Shown here piece by piece: positions 24,716 through 36,360 of a DNA stretch of 64,000 bases (its first letter is position 1; each line of letters opens with the position of its first letter). Under the pieces are notes generated by a model. The model did no database searches and was not told the DNA's origin. It was given only the letters and a program-made list of their open reading frames with translations. The translations under genes were made by a program, and so were the position numbers. The DNA comes from Phialocephala subalpina. Taxonomy: Eukaryota; Ascomycota; Leotiomycetes; Helotiales; Mollisiaceae. The stretch spans positions 2,016,243 to 2,080,242 of the forward strand of contig FJOG01000002.1 in NCBI GenBank assembly GCA_900073065.1. The letters are read 5' to 3'.

Positions 24716-25592
24716 ACTATTCAAACTGAGCGTGGGAAGGGGTTTCCGCTGCACACCACAAGCCTTTCCCCCCCCCCTCAGATATCTTACTTTGACGGTG
24801 ACATTGATAAAATTTTGTTGCACATAGCAGACTCATCCGGCATCCCAATACGGCAGACTCTGACGGTCGACCAGGCCACGGTCGTCCTGGATATGGCTGC
24901 CAAACTGGAGTGTGCAACAAGACAAACAGCTCTGATTGCATGGGAGCGCAAGGGAACCAGCGGGATATATCTGACAAACGGTCAGTTCTTGTCAAGGAAC
25001 CAAGAAGCCGGCAAATCTCATCATTGCCACAACTCAATTAGTTGATGGCGGACCTTTCAAACGCTGCTTCAGAAAGGATTCCCTTTAAGTTTCCCACAAT
25101 AGAAAGTCGAAGACCAACGAACTTTTGAGCAACTCAAAGACGATGTAGCCTGAATCCGAGCTATAGCCAGATGCGTTCTAGAGGACACCCGAGTCCAACT
25201 CGGAAGCTCTGTTGGTATCCAGAGGAGGCAAAGAACAAGCTGCAATATATCTTTCTAGCACAGGAGATTCCTCATACAATCCTTCACCTGGAACGAGTTC
25301 TTTCATCTGTCCCTTGAAGAGAAAGACTTCAAGTTTTGCTAGATGAAGGTTCCCTTTGATCAGGATCAACGAGCAAAGACTTCGTCCTTTTTTCCGAAGA
25401 AAGAATGTCTTTGGTCACATACTGGTTTCCATCTCGAAAGTTAAAATTTACACTCATCACCTCATCACAACTTTCAAACTTTGAACAAGCCCATATCATG
25501 AGCACCAACAAGTAAGTTTCTCAATCCAAGATATTATTTTTGAGTATATCTACACTTGGTGCTTGTGTTCAAATCAATTTGAGGCCACAGAA
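24716..25592. other. intergenic region between SET gene and unknown gene
   Basis: About 880 bases with a C-rich run near 24770. An open frame at 24695-25045 starts inside the duplicated repeat and has no motif. A GT-AG intron-like segment (25512-25590) lies directly before the next coding start and may be a 5' leader intron. Confidence 0.5.
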
Positions 25593-26630
25593 ATGAGCAT
25601 AATAGACATCCTGCTGACGAAGGACACTTTCAGCGCGTCTTCTTCGACGTTAGATTGGGTCGAAGTACCGTCCGCTGGAGTTGCAGGCAGGGCAGGCGCA
25701 AAGAAGCGACGCCAACTAGGAATTGGAGACGGAGATGAAGAGGTGGACGTTGAGGACGATGTAAACGGGAAAGAAGGGGACGACGATGATTCTGGTGATG
25801 CTAAGATGAGCAAACCCAGAAAGAAGCGGTCCAAGACCACAAATGCAACCTCTAAGCCAAAACCAGCAGCACCAGCAAAGCCGGCAGTCCCAAAAGCAGC
25901 AAGATATGGGAGCGATGACAAGATAGAAATTGTCGTTGGGACGAGAAATTTTGGGATAATGTCGCCAGGTGCGGGAGCAGTCGCAACAGTACTCTCCATT
26001 GACGCGTACTTGACTGAAAAGTCTCAACTTAAGTTCCGGTTCCACCAGAAAAACATCGACGAGAGCAGGGTTGGTCGCCGCGCGATAACAATCTATGGTT
26101 CAGTCACCAGTTGGAAGCAAGGTATCTTTAGAGGAAGCGAGCCTGCAACACGAGCTCATATCAAACAACTTCTGCTTCAACGAATTAAGGGTAGAGATGT
26201 TAAAGGTAAGGAGAGAACAAAAAAAATGATGGCGATTCCCTTTCGAGTACCTGCTAATCTGTCGGCAGAAGATGATGACGTGGACGAAAACGACAACGGG
26301 GGCGATGGTATCGCTGCCGCGAACTCTGAAAGCCCCGCCGTTCTTAGTCCTGCACAAGAAGTTGGAACCGTCACATCTGCTGATGCCCTCCTTGCAACAC
26401 TGACCGAGTGTTGGGAGTGTCTTCGTGTCGTTATCCGGAAACTGGAGTCTAATAATTCTGCAAAAGACGAGAAGATCAAAGAACAAGCACGCAAGATTGC
26501 GACCCAGGCCGCAGAGTTAGAGGAGCTTCGTGCCAGAATCGCGCGGAGCGAAGCAAGCAGAGCTGCTCCATCACCAGCACATGCACTATCAAGTCCTAGC
26601 GTAGCAGAAAGACACCAGAGTCCGGAGTGA
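25593..26630 (+). CDS. unrecognised charged protein with C-terminal coiled coil
   Basis: A 345-residue open frame without introns, not assigned to any family I know. From N to C: a short hydrophobic/Ser-rich start (MSIIDILLTKDTFSASSS), an acidic block rich in Asp/Glu/Gly, a basic cluster KPRKKRSK that resembles a nuclear localisation signal, a Pro/Ala/Lys spacer, a central globular-looking part (about residues 105-225, including KIEIVVGTRNFGIMSPGAG and ITIYGSVTSWKQGIFRGSEP), a second acidic block, then a heptad-like region (KDEKIKEQARKIATQAAELE) and a Ser/Pro tail. The ATG at 25498 with an intron does not join in frame, so I use the ATG at 25593. Composition suggests a nuclear, perhaps chromatin-associated protein; that is inference only. 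Base composition is like its neighbours. Confidence 0.7.
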   Translation: MSIIDILLTKDTFSASSSTLDWVEVPSAGVAGRAGAKKRRQLGIGDGDEEVDVEDDVNGKEGDDDDSGDAKMSKPRKKRSKTTNATSKPKPAAPAKPAVPKAARYGSDDKIEIVVGTRNFGIMSPGAGAVATVLSIDAYLTEKSQLKFRFHQKNIDESRVGRRAITIYGSVTSWKQGIFRGSEPATRAHIKQLLLQRIKGRDVKGKERTKKMMAIPFRVPANLSAEDDDVDENDNGGDGIAAANSESPAVLSPAQEVGTVTSADALLATLTECWECLRVVIRKLESNNSAKDEKIKEQARKIATQAAELEELRARIARSEASRAAPSPAHALSSPSVAERHQSPE

Positions 26631-26914
26631 TTGCGAGGTGTAACCGAACTGTTAGATACTAAGTTTCTGGACGAGGATCTCGGGAACATTGAGCTTTTGA
26701 ATCGACACCTTTTAGCGAGCCTAATGTCATCTAGGAGTTTGTTAGCTTAACAGCTTTACATTAGATGTTGACGACCACTCCAGTATTCAAGGTTCAATGA
26801 AGCACGTCCTTCATATTCAAGTTGTTGGATTTTCGAGGTCATTGAGCTCAGACTGTTCGACTAACAACAAACCAATAACATCAATCCTCATTCTCTCTCT
26901 CAATCACATCATGC

Positions 26915-27387
26915 TCAAAGATCCCCAGTCAAAAACTGCGCCCTCCCCATCCCAAAACTCCAATCCTCTCTCTCATTCCTCGACGCACTAATAATCAAAT
27001 CCGTGCCCGGCACCCCGCAATCAACTTCCAGCCTCTTCTGTAACTCCGCATAAGTTGCCTGCTTCATCTCTGCGTCTCTTCCTTGCTGGAAGATCTGGAT
27101 GAAGACCAGCTTGTTTGTTCGTGGAGAGTTGAGGTTGGTGTCTTCGCATATTATTTCGTAGGGTTCGTGTTGGGTTATTATTTGGTATCTGCGTTGTTCA
27201 GTCTAGGAACCAGCGACTGACAGATATAATGAAGGATAGGAAAGAGTTAGTAACAGAAGGAAGCATACCGGTCTCGTGGAGGGGCATTGAATTTCTGGAG
27301 CATGACTTCTTGGACGACGTCTGCTAGATTTTTGATCTCTTCTGGCGAGCGTACGCCCTTAATTATATCAATCTTCACGAGAGGCAT
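26915..27387 (-). CDS. tautomerase-superfamily protein
   Basis: A 130-residue two-exon gene: 27387-27269 and 27188-26915, joined across an 80-base intron (gtatgc...gcag). The product starts MPLVKIDIIKGVRSPEEI, so Pro2 becomes the N-terminal catalytic proline after Met removal, as in 4-oxalocrotonate tautomerase relatives. Further family signs are RYQIITQHEP, LVFIQIFQQGRD and the C-terminal EDWSFGMGRAQF. These match the long-chain (about 130-residue) tautomerase subfamily found in bacteria and fungi, not the 62-residue enzymes. Reaction and substrate are unknown. The exons are short and the gene is easily missed. The neighbouring genes give no pathway hint. Confidence 0.88.
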
Positions 27388-27875
27388 TTTGTTTTATTTC
27401 AGAAACTTGTATAGAAGAGCTTGTGATTTTATTGCATTTGTTTTTATTGAAGTTGTTGACTTTCTATATACTTTTACTATGATGCTGTTCCGACTTCGGC
27501 CATGACGTTGGTGGGTCAGCATATTGCCGAGTTAGTCACGACAAGTGGGATGATATTTCGAGAATGAACTACTTCCTAGGAGCGTGGAGGTATTGTGATG
27601 GGCTGTGAAGAAGATTCGTGAGCTCATCGAAGCAAAGAAAATGGTAGGATTCGTAACCCAATATTTGTATTTCTGATGTACCGGAGCAGTTGGGACATTT
27701 GAAAACTCGAGGCGTCGTCCGGCACGACGTGAACACTGAGAGCGTTATATTCTCACAATTTAGAATAATAAGGGATGGCTGTACTTCGTAGATAAGTATT
27801 CATTCCATTCTGGTTAATTTGTGGGGTTGAGAAGACTAGCTTCTATCACCCTTGATCCTTACCTATTCCTCCAAC
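27388..27875. other. intergenic region
   Basis: About 490 bases upstream of the tautomerase gene and downstream of the Cys-rich hypothetical. Nothing recognisable seen. Confidence 0.5.
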
Positions 27876-28622
27876 TCATCTTCTTCCCCTCAACTCTGCA
27901 CCCCTCACCAACAATGATCCAGCGTTCTCTTCCCTCTCCCTTTCCTCATGCGCGTATTGACACCTCAATAGATGCTGATCTTTTGGATCACCAATCGGGT
28001 TGAAGCATAGCGGACAAAGATCCTCAGTGGGATTCTGCTCTTCTGCTCCACCGACGAAGTCGACTCCAGATACATGGCCAGCAAGTGTGTGGTCGAAGAG
28101 GTCAGATAGCCATGGATTGATGGTTGTGGAGAGGTTGGTTTGATTGCTGTGTCGTGAGGAGTGGGATGTGGATGTGTTGTTGATGTAGGTACTTGGAGGG
28201 TAGCGGGATGTGGATGTGAGGTTTTCGCGGGAGTGGTAGGGAACCATTGTTTCCAACGATCGAGTTTCGGATTCTGAGCCATGGTACTCAGATTCATCGT
28301 CGTGCATTTTGTGGCATTGCTCTTTGTTCTCTGCAGCTATTGTGTTTCGGTTAGAAGTGCCATCAAAGAAGAGCTGTTCTGCAGGATCTATGTTAGACTT
28401 TGAGGTTCTGAGATCTTCTATCCAGTCATTTGATCCAGCTTCTTGCTCAGCTTGGTTCCATTTCCGTGCTCTTGAGTCTAGCTCAAGTTTGCAAGCATTG
28501 CAAGTAGCTCCGAAGGGGTAAGTGCAGTATGGGTCGAAACATGGCATCATGGGCTCTGGTATAGAGGCCTGTGATACTAGGCTTGGGTTTGATCTCATGA
28601 ACGGGATGAGAGAGGCGTCCAT
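27876..28622 (-). CDS. hypothetical protein with two Cys clusters
   Basis: A 248-residue open frame without introns and without a family I recognise. An N-terminal cluster has Cys in the pattern CFDPYC...CNACKLEL (about residues 28-44), and a C-terminal cluster reads CPLCFNPIGDPKDQHLLRC, a C-x2-C...H-x3-C arrangement that could bind zinc. The 150 residues between are polar, Ser/Thr/Asn-rich and probably disordered. The tail is charged (AHEEREREE). The start is the first ATG after a non-coding-looking AT-rich stretch. It could be a small zinc-binding adaptor, or a chance frame; the two Cys clusters favour a real gene. Additional 5' exons cannot be excluded. Confidence 0.5.
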   Translation of the reverse strand: MDASLIPFMRSNPSLVSQASIPEPMMPCFDPYCTYPFGATCNACKLELDSRARKWNQAEQEAGSNDWIEDLRTSKSNIDPAEQLFFDGTSNRNTIAAENKEQCHKMHDDESEYHGSESETRSLETMVPYHSRENLTSTSRYPPSTYINNTSTSHSSRHSNQTNLSTTINPWLSDLFDHTLAGHVSGVDFVGGAEEQNPTEDLCPLCFNPIGDPKDQHLLRCQYAHEEREREENAGSLLVRGAELRGRR

Positions 28623-29759
28623 GTCGAGTAAATAATAGTTTTTTAATCGGATATGAAGAGAAAGATGATAATTGTGGAATTTTCAGAGAGCGAGCGCGGG
28701 TCATTGTGAACCTTTGAAGTCTTTGTTGCTCGATGGGACAATGAAATTGTTCTCTTCTTCCATGAACGGGAATACTCTTTGTGCTTCTGGTTCAGCCACA
28801 TCCTCGATGAATCGAACAACGCAGCATAGTATTCTGCGAGAAGATCCTTCGTTACCAGCACCAGCAGATTCGAGACACGATCAAAATAATCCCACTTCTA
28901 GAAGTATTAAAGACTTGTCTCAGAGTCAGAGAACGTTTCAGCCTTTTTGAGCTATGTCAAGTCAAGACTACAAGCTAGCACAATTATGAAAACGCACGCA
29001 ACTACATCGTTTACAAGTTTGACCTTCACACAGTCCTTGCAGTCACCTAGTCTCGAGTCCTGCCCAGAATGTTCCGCGACTAGATGCTGTCCACATCATT
29101 GCTATCGAGCGCTCAAGTTGTCCTGTCCGTAAAAGTCATAGACTTCATGAATCCGTTTGGGATATCCATCTTCAGAATACCGAGAGACGCCATGAAAACA
29201 GAATTCTTGACCCTTCATTCTCCCCGGATGAACATGAGCGAGGAGATACCGACTTGGCATTTTGCTCAAGGGAGCTACCTGGGAAGGCAATAGTTCGAAC
29301 GTTACATCTTAGAGACGAATCCTGCAAGCAAGCCAGTAGCTCTCGATATCCCAGATTTCCCTCTAAGAATGAGAAGTAGCGAACAAGAACGCTCTTCGTC
29401 TGACGATACAAGTGTAGGCTGAGAAACACAGCACGTACTAGAGTCGATCAATAAGTACATAGACCCTTTGAAGCAGCGAATAAAATGCAGTGAAAAGGCA
29501 ATTCAAACCAAACCAAACTAAATTAAACCAAATTCAGATGGTTCTTTCTTCAAACCGCGCTTCTTGTGATTTATATATGTGATAAAGTGGGTTTGATTGG
29601 AATTATGTTTCTCAAAATGAGAAAGTGATGAAAATTTCCCGGGGGGAGGCACTTGAGTAGAGGGTTTCCCTATAAAGTACTAATGCAAATCGAATGCTTT
29701 CTCTAAAAATAAAATACAGAATCTTTATTCGTAGAATCCAGTGTGAGAAAAAAATACTC

Positions 29760-29869
29760 AACTACTTAAGTAGTTATTGAGTAGTATTGAGTAGTATTGA
29801 GTTGAGCATGAGTAGCAGTGCTATGACTAAGCTATTGAATTGAGTAGTGAGTAGCTACTTAATACTTTT
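29760..29869. repeat. palindrome and short tandem repeat next to gap
   Basis: A perfect 16-base palindrome (aactacttaagtagtt, 29760-29775) is followed by about two and a half copies of attgagtagt and by a second palindrome (agtagctact, 29850-29859). The block ends directly in the N run. Such sequence commonly borders degenerate mobile elements or collapsed repeats, but no element is recognisable. Confidence 0.75.
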
Positions 29870-30768
29870 NNNNNNNNNNNNNNNNNNNNNNNNNNNNNNN
29901 NNNNNNNNNNNNNNNNNNNNNNNNNNNNNNNNNNNNNNNNNNNNNNNNNNNNNNNNNNNNNNNNNNNNNNNNNNNNNNNNNNNNNNNNNNNNNNNNNNNN
30001 NNNNNNNNNNNNNNNNNNNNNNNNNNNNNNNNNNNNNNNNNNNNNNNNNNNNNNNNNNNNNNNNNNNNNNNNNNNNNNNNNNNNNNNNNNNNNNNNNNNN
30101 NNNNNNNNNNNNNNNNNNNNNNNNNNNNNNNNNNNNNNNNNNNNNNNNNNNNNNNNNNNNNNNNNNNNNNNNNNNNNNNNNNNNNNNNNNNNNNNNNNNN
30201 NNNNNNNNNNNNNNNNNNNNNNNNNNNNNNNNNNNNNNNNNNNNNNNNNNNNNNNNNNNNNNNNNNNNNNNNNNNNNNNNNNNNNNNNNNNNNNNNNNNN
30301 NNNNNNNNNNNNNNNNNNNNNNNNNNNNNNNNNNNNNNNNNNNNNNNNNNNNNNNNNNNNNNNNNNNNNNNNNNNNNNNNNNNNNNNNNNNNNNNNNNNN
30401 NNNNNNNNNNNNNNNNNNNNNNNNNNNNNNNNNNNNNNNNNNNNNNNNNNNNNNNNNNNNNNNNNNNNNNNNNNNNNNNNNNNNNNNNNNNNNNNNNNNN
30501 NNNNNNNNNNNNNNNNNNNNNNNNNNNNNNNNNNNNNNNNNNNNNNNNNNNNNNNNNNNNNNNNNNNNNNNNNNNNNNNNNNNNNNNNNNNNNNNNNNNN
30601 NNNNNNNNNNNNNNNNNNNNNNNNNNNNNNNNNNNNNNNNNNNNNNNNNNNNNNNNNNNNNNNNNNNNNNNNNNNNNNNNNNNNNNNNNNNNNNNNNNNN
30701 NNNNNNNNNNNNNNNNNNNNNNNNNNNNNNNNNNNNNNNNNNNNNNNNNNNNNNNNNNNNNNNNNNNN
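29870..30768. other. assembly gap (899 N)
   Basis: Run of undetermined bases following directly on a repeat block, so it is probably an unresolved repeat. Confidence 0.99.
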
Positions 30769-31634
30769 GTACTAGAATCTCTGGTAGTTGAAACTATTGA
30801 ATGCTTTAAGATTGGAGTACTAGGGCTTTAGGAAAAGGACGGTCTGTCGTATGAAGGACGAGGTCCTGGATGAATATCTAAATTGAGCTCGGCATCAAAA
30901 TACTTGACTCCAAGCCATGCTTCCCCGAAAGAAGCAATACTTATGGGTCTGGGCCGGCCTTGTCAGTGATGTACATGAAAAACGTGTGTTCTGCAGGTGC
31001 TCGTTCAACGCTCACCGCTAGAAGTAGATCCGTAGTTTAAAACACCTCTCCCACGCGTTCGCGGTCGAACATGTTTCCATCCAGCTATGAGACTATCTGA
31101 AGAGGGAGAAATCTCTGTACGTCAGACGACGAATGCTGTATTGATGGTTTGTGTGTGATGCTTTCCCGTCTTTTATCCTGTTCTGTGTTCACTGCACGCC
31201 TTGAAAATCGGATCGTGATTGGTCGGCGCATGAAAATCGCACAAAGCGAGATGCCTGCTCTCGAAGATGACTCCCGAAGCTTCCCTCCCCCTCCTCAAGA
31301 AACACTGACGACACCAGCATATCTAGAAGACCTTCCTCGAGCTTCCTCACATCGGACACTCCATCGACCGACCACCCACCAGCAACGCATCGCACAAAAA
31401 GCGTCCAATCCTAGCTACACCCTCCGTCGCAATCGCAACTTCAAAACAATTCCACGCGAGTATCGACAGCACCGTGTCTTGGAGAGACTCGTCGAAACAA
31501 CCTCCTTCCTCTTTCCCTCTCTCCAGGAATCTACCTGTACTTCATCACACCTTTAAACACGCCGTGGTCCATCGAGGTCACAGCGAGGTGTTTGTTGAAG
31601 TGACCGGAAGATCTCCTTGCCACCGTTCCTGCTC

Positions 31635-34600
31635 ATGAGCCACCTTCTCTGGAAGTACTACTATAATGAGGATGTCGATAGATTTCGGCACCTCCTCTCA
31701 AATGGCAGTAATAGCGCGGCACATACATTGAAGGGATATGGAGGGGCAAGTGGAAATTCCCAGGGAAGCCTTGTTGGAAGCCCAGGTGGATTCGGAACAC
31801 CCCCAAGGACTGTTGTCAAGCAACGAAAGGTTTCTGGCCAACCGGGGAATACGAGTGGCATCAAAGGTACAAGCTCGACTCTAGGTCGTGCTGAGATCAA
31901 TAGCAGAGACCATGCTGGACTTACCATCCTCCATCGCGCTGCTTCTTCGACGTCTGAACATGCGACAAGCTTCGCGTTGGCACTGCTTGAACATCCATCC
32001 ATCGATTTATACGTTCAAGATGCGGAGAATGGTTGGACGGCCTTGCACAGAGCCTTGTACTTTGGAAACATCGCTTTGGCTCGCGCTATCATAGAGAAGG
32101 ACAATCGCGACCGGACAAGTCAAATGGGGACTGCGGCGCAAAGACCTGCTAGCTCTATCATCAAGGTCAAGGACTATGAAGGGAACAGCCCGTTCGACGT
32201 TTACAATGCTACGATTGCGCGACGCTCACTTCAAACTGGTACCAATGCTTCGGGATCTGACGATGGGTCTGACGATGCGGAGTCGGTGATTGATGGGTCC
32301 AATTCGGATGGGCAGCCATTCCAAGCAAGCATTGATGGCGATGAAGTTTTTGCTTGGGGAAGTAATCGTAATCATGGCCTTGGATTCAAAGATCAGGATG
32401 ACCGTCAGCATCCAGAAAAGATTACTCTCAAGCGGCCGGATCACTTACTTTTTCGATTCTATCGTGAGTATGTGGAGTCAGTATCTGGTGGAGAACTTGC
32501 AACCAAGCTTCCCCCAACCCCAAAGTTAGTCTCAGATTTGCCCACTCTCATCTCAAATCGGCCTATCATCATTCAGGATGTTGCTGTATCAAAACTCCAC
32601 AGCGCTATCCTCACAACTGACCCGGAATCCAACCTCTACATATGCGGGTTTGGGCCAGGTGGAAGACTAGGCACAGGCGATGAGAGCACCCGTTTCTCAT
32701 ATACGCCCATCGAGGAAGGCGGTCTCTCTGGTAAGAAAGTCGTCAAAGTTGCTCTTGGGCAGAATCATTCTCTTGCCGTCACATCCGAAGGCTCTCTTCT
32801 CTCCTGGGGTACGAATACCTACGGCCAATTAGGATACACTCTTCCTCGTCCTGCACTCCAAGATGAGGAGCCGATCTGTGCGACTCCTCGTCAAATTTTC
32901 GGCCCACTGAAAAGAGAGACCATAGTTGGAGTGGCTGCTTCTGCTATCCATTCAGCTGCCCACACCTCGACTTCTCTCTTCACATGGGGCAAGAACGAGG
33001 GCCAACTTGGTCTAATGGACTCTGATTCTCGAAGTCTCGAAATCCAGCCCGTGCCTCGTAAAGTCGCTTCGTCTTTATTCAAAGCGCCGATCAACATGGT
33101 ATCCGCCATCAATACAGCGACAGTTATTCTCCTTGCCAACCACACCGTATATGTTTTCACCAACTACGGCTACAACATTGTCAAATTCCCATTGTATGAA
33201 GGGTTCACTAACTACCACTTACAAAACACTGCCCTCACTACTCGTTACGAAGCTACGTCCAATCACATCTCGCAAATTACTGCTGGTGGGGATACCATAG
33301 GCGCGTTGTCAAGTAGGGGTGATCTTTTCACCGTCACAGTCAGAAGCATCCCAACAATGGCCGCGGCAAGTACCACCAATCCTTCGAAGATCAAGGACTC
33401 CTTATCCCCTCCGCAACGTGTTTGGGCTCTGCGAAAGGGCAACTGGGATGGCATCAAGTCTGTTGGAATCACGGAGAACGGCTCAGTCATCGTCTGCACG
33501 CAGGCTGGAGCAGTCTGGCGCCGTATCAAGAGAGCCAAGATCGAAGATGCCTTCATGGGCACCGGCAACTTGAACCGCAAGGATTTCAAGTTCCAACGTG
33601 TGCCAGGCCTCACCAAAGTAGCCGCTGTGCGCAGCACACCTTTCGGTGTTTATGCAGCCATTTGCAAGGACTGCGACGTGACCAGAACTCAGATTGTGGT
33701 AGATGAGCAAAGCCTGTGGGACGATATAGCTCCTTTGCTTAGTGTTCGTGATCTTGAAGCCTCTGAAGCTCCAGAGGAAGAGGAAGATACCGATACTCCC
33801 AGGTACTGGTCACCGACGTTACGGACAGATCATTTCGAGCCCCTGAAACGCGCAGTCTTAACATCCCCAGACCTTGAAGCCGACGTCGCTCGCCACCTGC
33901 TTGGAGAGACCCTTGATGGGTACGACTTCGAGATTGGCAGTTCAACTTCCGAGGTGTCCATACCAGTTCATGGTTTCATGCTTGGTAGGAGTCCTGTTCT
34001 GCGAAGCCTACTTGATGAATTCCGCTCCTCTGGCATTGCATCTATCCCCGATATGTTGACCATTTCTTCTGAAAGTGCCAAGGCAAGGAGCAAGGTTGTT
34101 TTTCAAGGCCTGGACTTTATCACCGTTGTGAACTTGGCGGCATATCTCTACACAGATTCCGTCATTGATGTCTGGCACTTCACTCGGCATTGTCCCCGAA
34201 TGGCGTTCAGATATCGACAAATTCGCGTGGAGCTCATGAAAACAGCTGGCCACCTCAAATTGACCAAGCTCGAAAATGCCGTTCGCTTGATGACTGAGCC
34301 TGAACGACGAATGAATGTAGATCTAGCTGGTGCCTGGCAAGATCCAAGCTTCTTTGGTGACGGTAACACAATCATTGAGCTGGACGGCTCTGAGGTGGTT
34401 GCTCACAGAGCGCTTTTGTGCCAGCGATGTCCCTTCTTCGAGGGTCTTTTTCATGGCCGCGCGGGAGGCCAATGGCTTGCTGGAAGACGAGAGAGTGGAG
34501 ATGAAGCTGTTAGAATTGATCTGAAGCACGTCCATCCAGATACGTTCCGTCTTGTCCTGAATTATCTTTACGCCGATGCGGGGACTGAGCTGTTTGACAA

Positions 34601-36360
34601 CGTTGTTTCAGATGATATCGATGAGTTTTCTGAGCTTGTCATGGATGTTATGGCTGTTGCTAATGAGCTCATGCTTGATCGCCTGTCACAGATCTGCCAG
34701 CAGGTGATTGGTCGTTTTGGTAAGTCACATACTACTGTCTTAAGATTATGTCTTTCGATAACTAATTCTTCGCTAAGTAACCACTCGCAATGTGTGCCAT
34801 CTCCTCAATGCTATTGCTCCTTGCTCTGTGACGGGATTTAAGGACACTGCTCTTGAATATCTTTGCCTACAACTAGAGTCTATGCTTGAAAACCATCTGC
34901 TCAATGACTTAGACGAAGATATTTTGTTGGAATTAGACGAGGTCGTACGATCGAATCAACTGAACTGCCTTCCTTTCGCAAAGAGCGGCAGGGCTGAGCT
35001 CCTACTTCACGAACGCCATCCGAGCCTAGCTGAAGATATTTCGGAGGAACGGCAGCGGCGCGTCAGAGATATGATCTTCCGATCCAATCTGAAGGATGAC
35101 GAGGGTAAATTATCTTCGTCATACCGAGCGCGTGTTGGTAGCCTTGATGACCTTCTGTCTGCTTCACCGAGCCAGGACAGATCGCGGCGGAGGTCGAAGG
35201 CTGCTCGAAATGCACCTTTCAGTCCCAGTCTTCAACCGAAAAATTCTACGATAGACTTGATGTTTGATATGGATGAGGATGATCAACTTGCTGTTGGAAG
35301 CCCTGTATCCCCGGGCTTGAAACCTGTTACGGCAGATGGGAGTCCTGCCAGTCCAAAAGTGGCATGGGATGAGCCCGAATCCAGGTCTGTACCAGACGAA
35401 GACATTTCATCTCTTCCTTTGAGGACGCCACCCTCTAGCATTCGCCAGCAGGCACAAACAACATCCAGCCCCAAAACGTGGTCCTCTCCAGTGCTCCCGT
35501 CGACGAAGCTCGACATGCGAGAGATCATGGCCCAGGCATCGTCAAGTCGGACTTCGAACTTGTCTATGGGTCTTTCAGCTGAGAGGGCCAAGGACGAAGC
35601 AATTGGCAAGCAAGCGAAAGCTAAAATATCCCAAAAGGAACGGAAGAAACAACAGCAGCAAACCATGCAGCAAATGTTGAGTCAGCCTCAAATTTCTCTG
35701 GATAAGGGAGACGGCAAGCTTGCGTCCCCTTGGCAACTTGCTGGCATGGGTCCTAAAACATCTTTGAAAGATGTTCTAAGTGAGCCCAAGTCCTCGCCAT
35801 CGAACGCTGCGGCCACACGTCTAGAATCGCCTGTTCCGTCCCGAAGCTTGACGCCGAGGAGAACTGCGTCGCCTGACACTCGCTTCTCAGGTCAGCAACG
35901 TAGGGTCAGCAATAGTATTATCGCAAAATCGCAATCTTCAGCAAGTTCTTCTCGTTTGATGACTCAGCGGCTATCCGCGAATTCCACACCAATCGTGCCA
36001 CATTCCAAGTCGTACACCACTCCAGCTGCAAAAGCCGAACCTTCGCTTCAGTTGTCGATGGCGGACATCATCGGACAGCAAACGAGAGAGCAGGAGGTGA
36101 TCAAGGAGGCTGTCGCTAAAAGAAGCCTTCAAGAAATTCAAGAGGAGCAGGCATTCCAGGAGTGGTGGGATCAAGAAAGTCGGAGAGCGCAAGAGGAGGA
36201 AGCGGTTAGGAACAAAGTCACAGCTTCTGGGTCAGGAAGAGGCGGAAAAGGTAGTGGGCGTGGTAAAAGTGGTGGGAGAGGAAGAGGTGGTCGGAGTAGA
36301 GGCGATGCCTCTCAAGGGCGTGGGCGTGGGAGAGGTCAAGAGAAGGCCTCGAGTTCATAG
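31635..36360 (+). CDS. ankyrin-RCC1-BTB protein, IBTK/Btb-like
   Basis: Large probable substrate adaptor for a Cullin-3 ubiquitin ligase, 1555 residues. Two exons: 31635-34719 and 34778-36360 (58-base intron). Domains in order: ankyrin-like repeats (about 87-165, with GLTILHRAA and GWTALHRALYFGN); an RCC1-type beta propeller (about 236-680, with FAWGSNRNHGLG, LLSWGTNTYGQLG, LFTWGKNEGQLG); a first BTB (from about 764, VSIPVHGFMLGRSPVL); a second BTB (from about 910, IIELDGSEVVAHRALL); a long Ser/Pro-rich region; a Gln/Lys-rich helix; and a C-terminal Arg-Gly tail (about 1515-1550, repeated GRGRG). The layout matches human IBTK and fission-yeast Btb proteins. The first open codon in frame is TTG; the ATG at 31635 begins MSHLLWKYYYNED, matching the conserved N-terminus. 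The RGG tail suggests RNA contact or arginine methylation, which is inference. Confidence 0.93.

Larger units (their letters stand above)
28623..31634. other. AT-rich gene-poor region around the second gap
   Basis: Holds the promoter of the Cys-rich hypothetical, short motif-free open frames, a simple-sequence tract of accaa-type repeats near 29500-29535, the palindromic repeat block before the gap, the gap itself, and the probable promoter and leader of the BTB gene (30769-31634). A minus-strand open stretch at about 28701-28870 looks weakly protein-like but has no start or motif. Confidence 0.5.

Noticed and set aside
24695..25045. Open frame of 116 codons after the SET gene
   Set aside because: It starts inside the duplicated repeat in a shifted frame and no family or splice evidence supports it, although its middle looks weakly protein-like.
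25498..25511. Two-exon start for the unknown coiled-coil gene using ATG at 25498
   Set aside because: The GT-AG intron is plausible but the join does not keep the reading frame; it may instead be a leader intron.
28701..28870. Minus-strand open stretch ending in a polar tail near the Cys-rich hypothetical
   Set aside because: No start codon, no clear splice sites and no motif; too little to call a gene.
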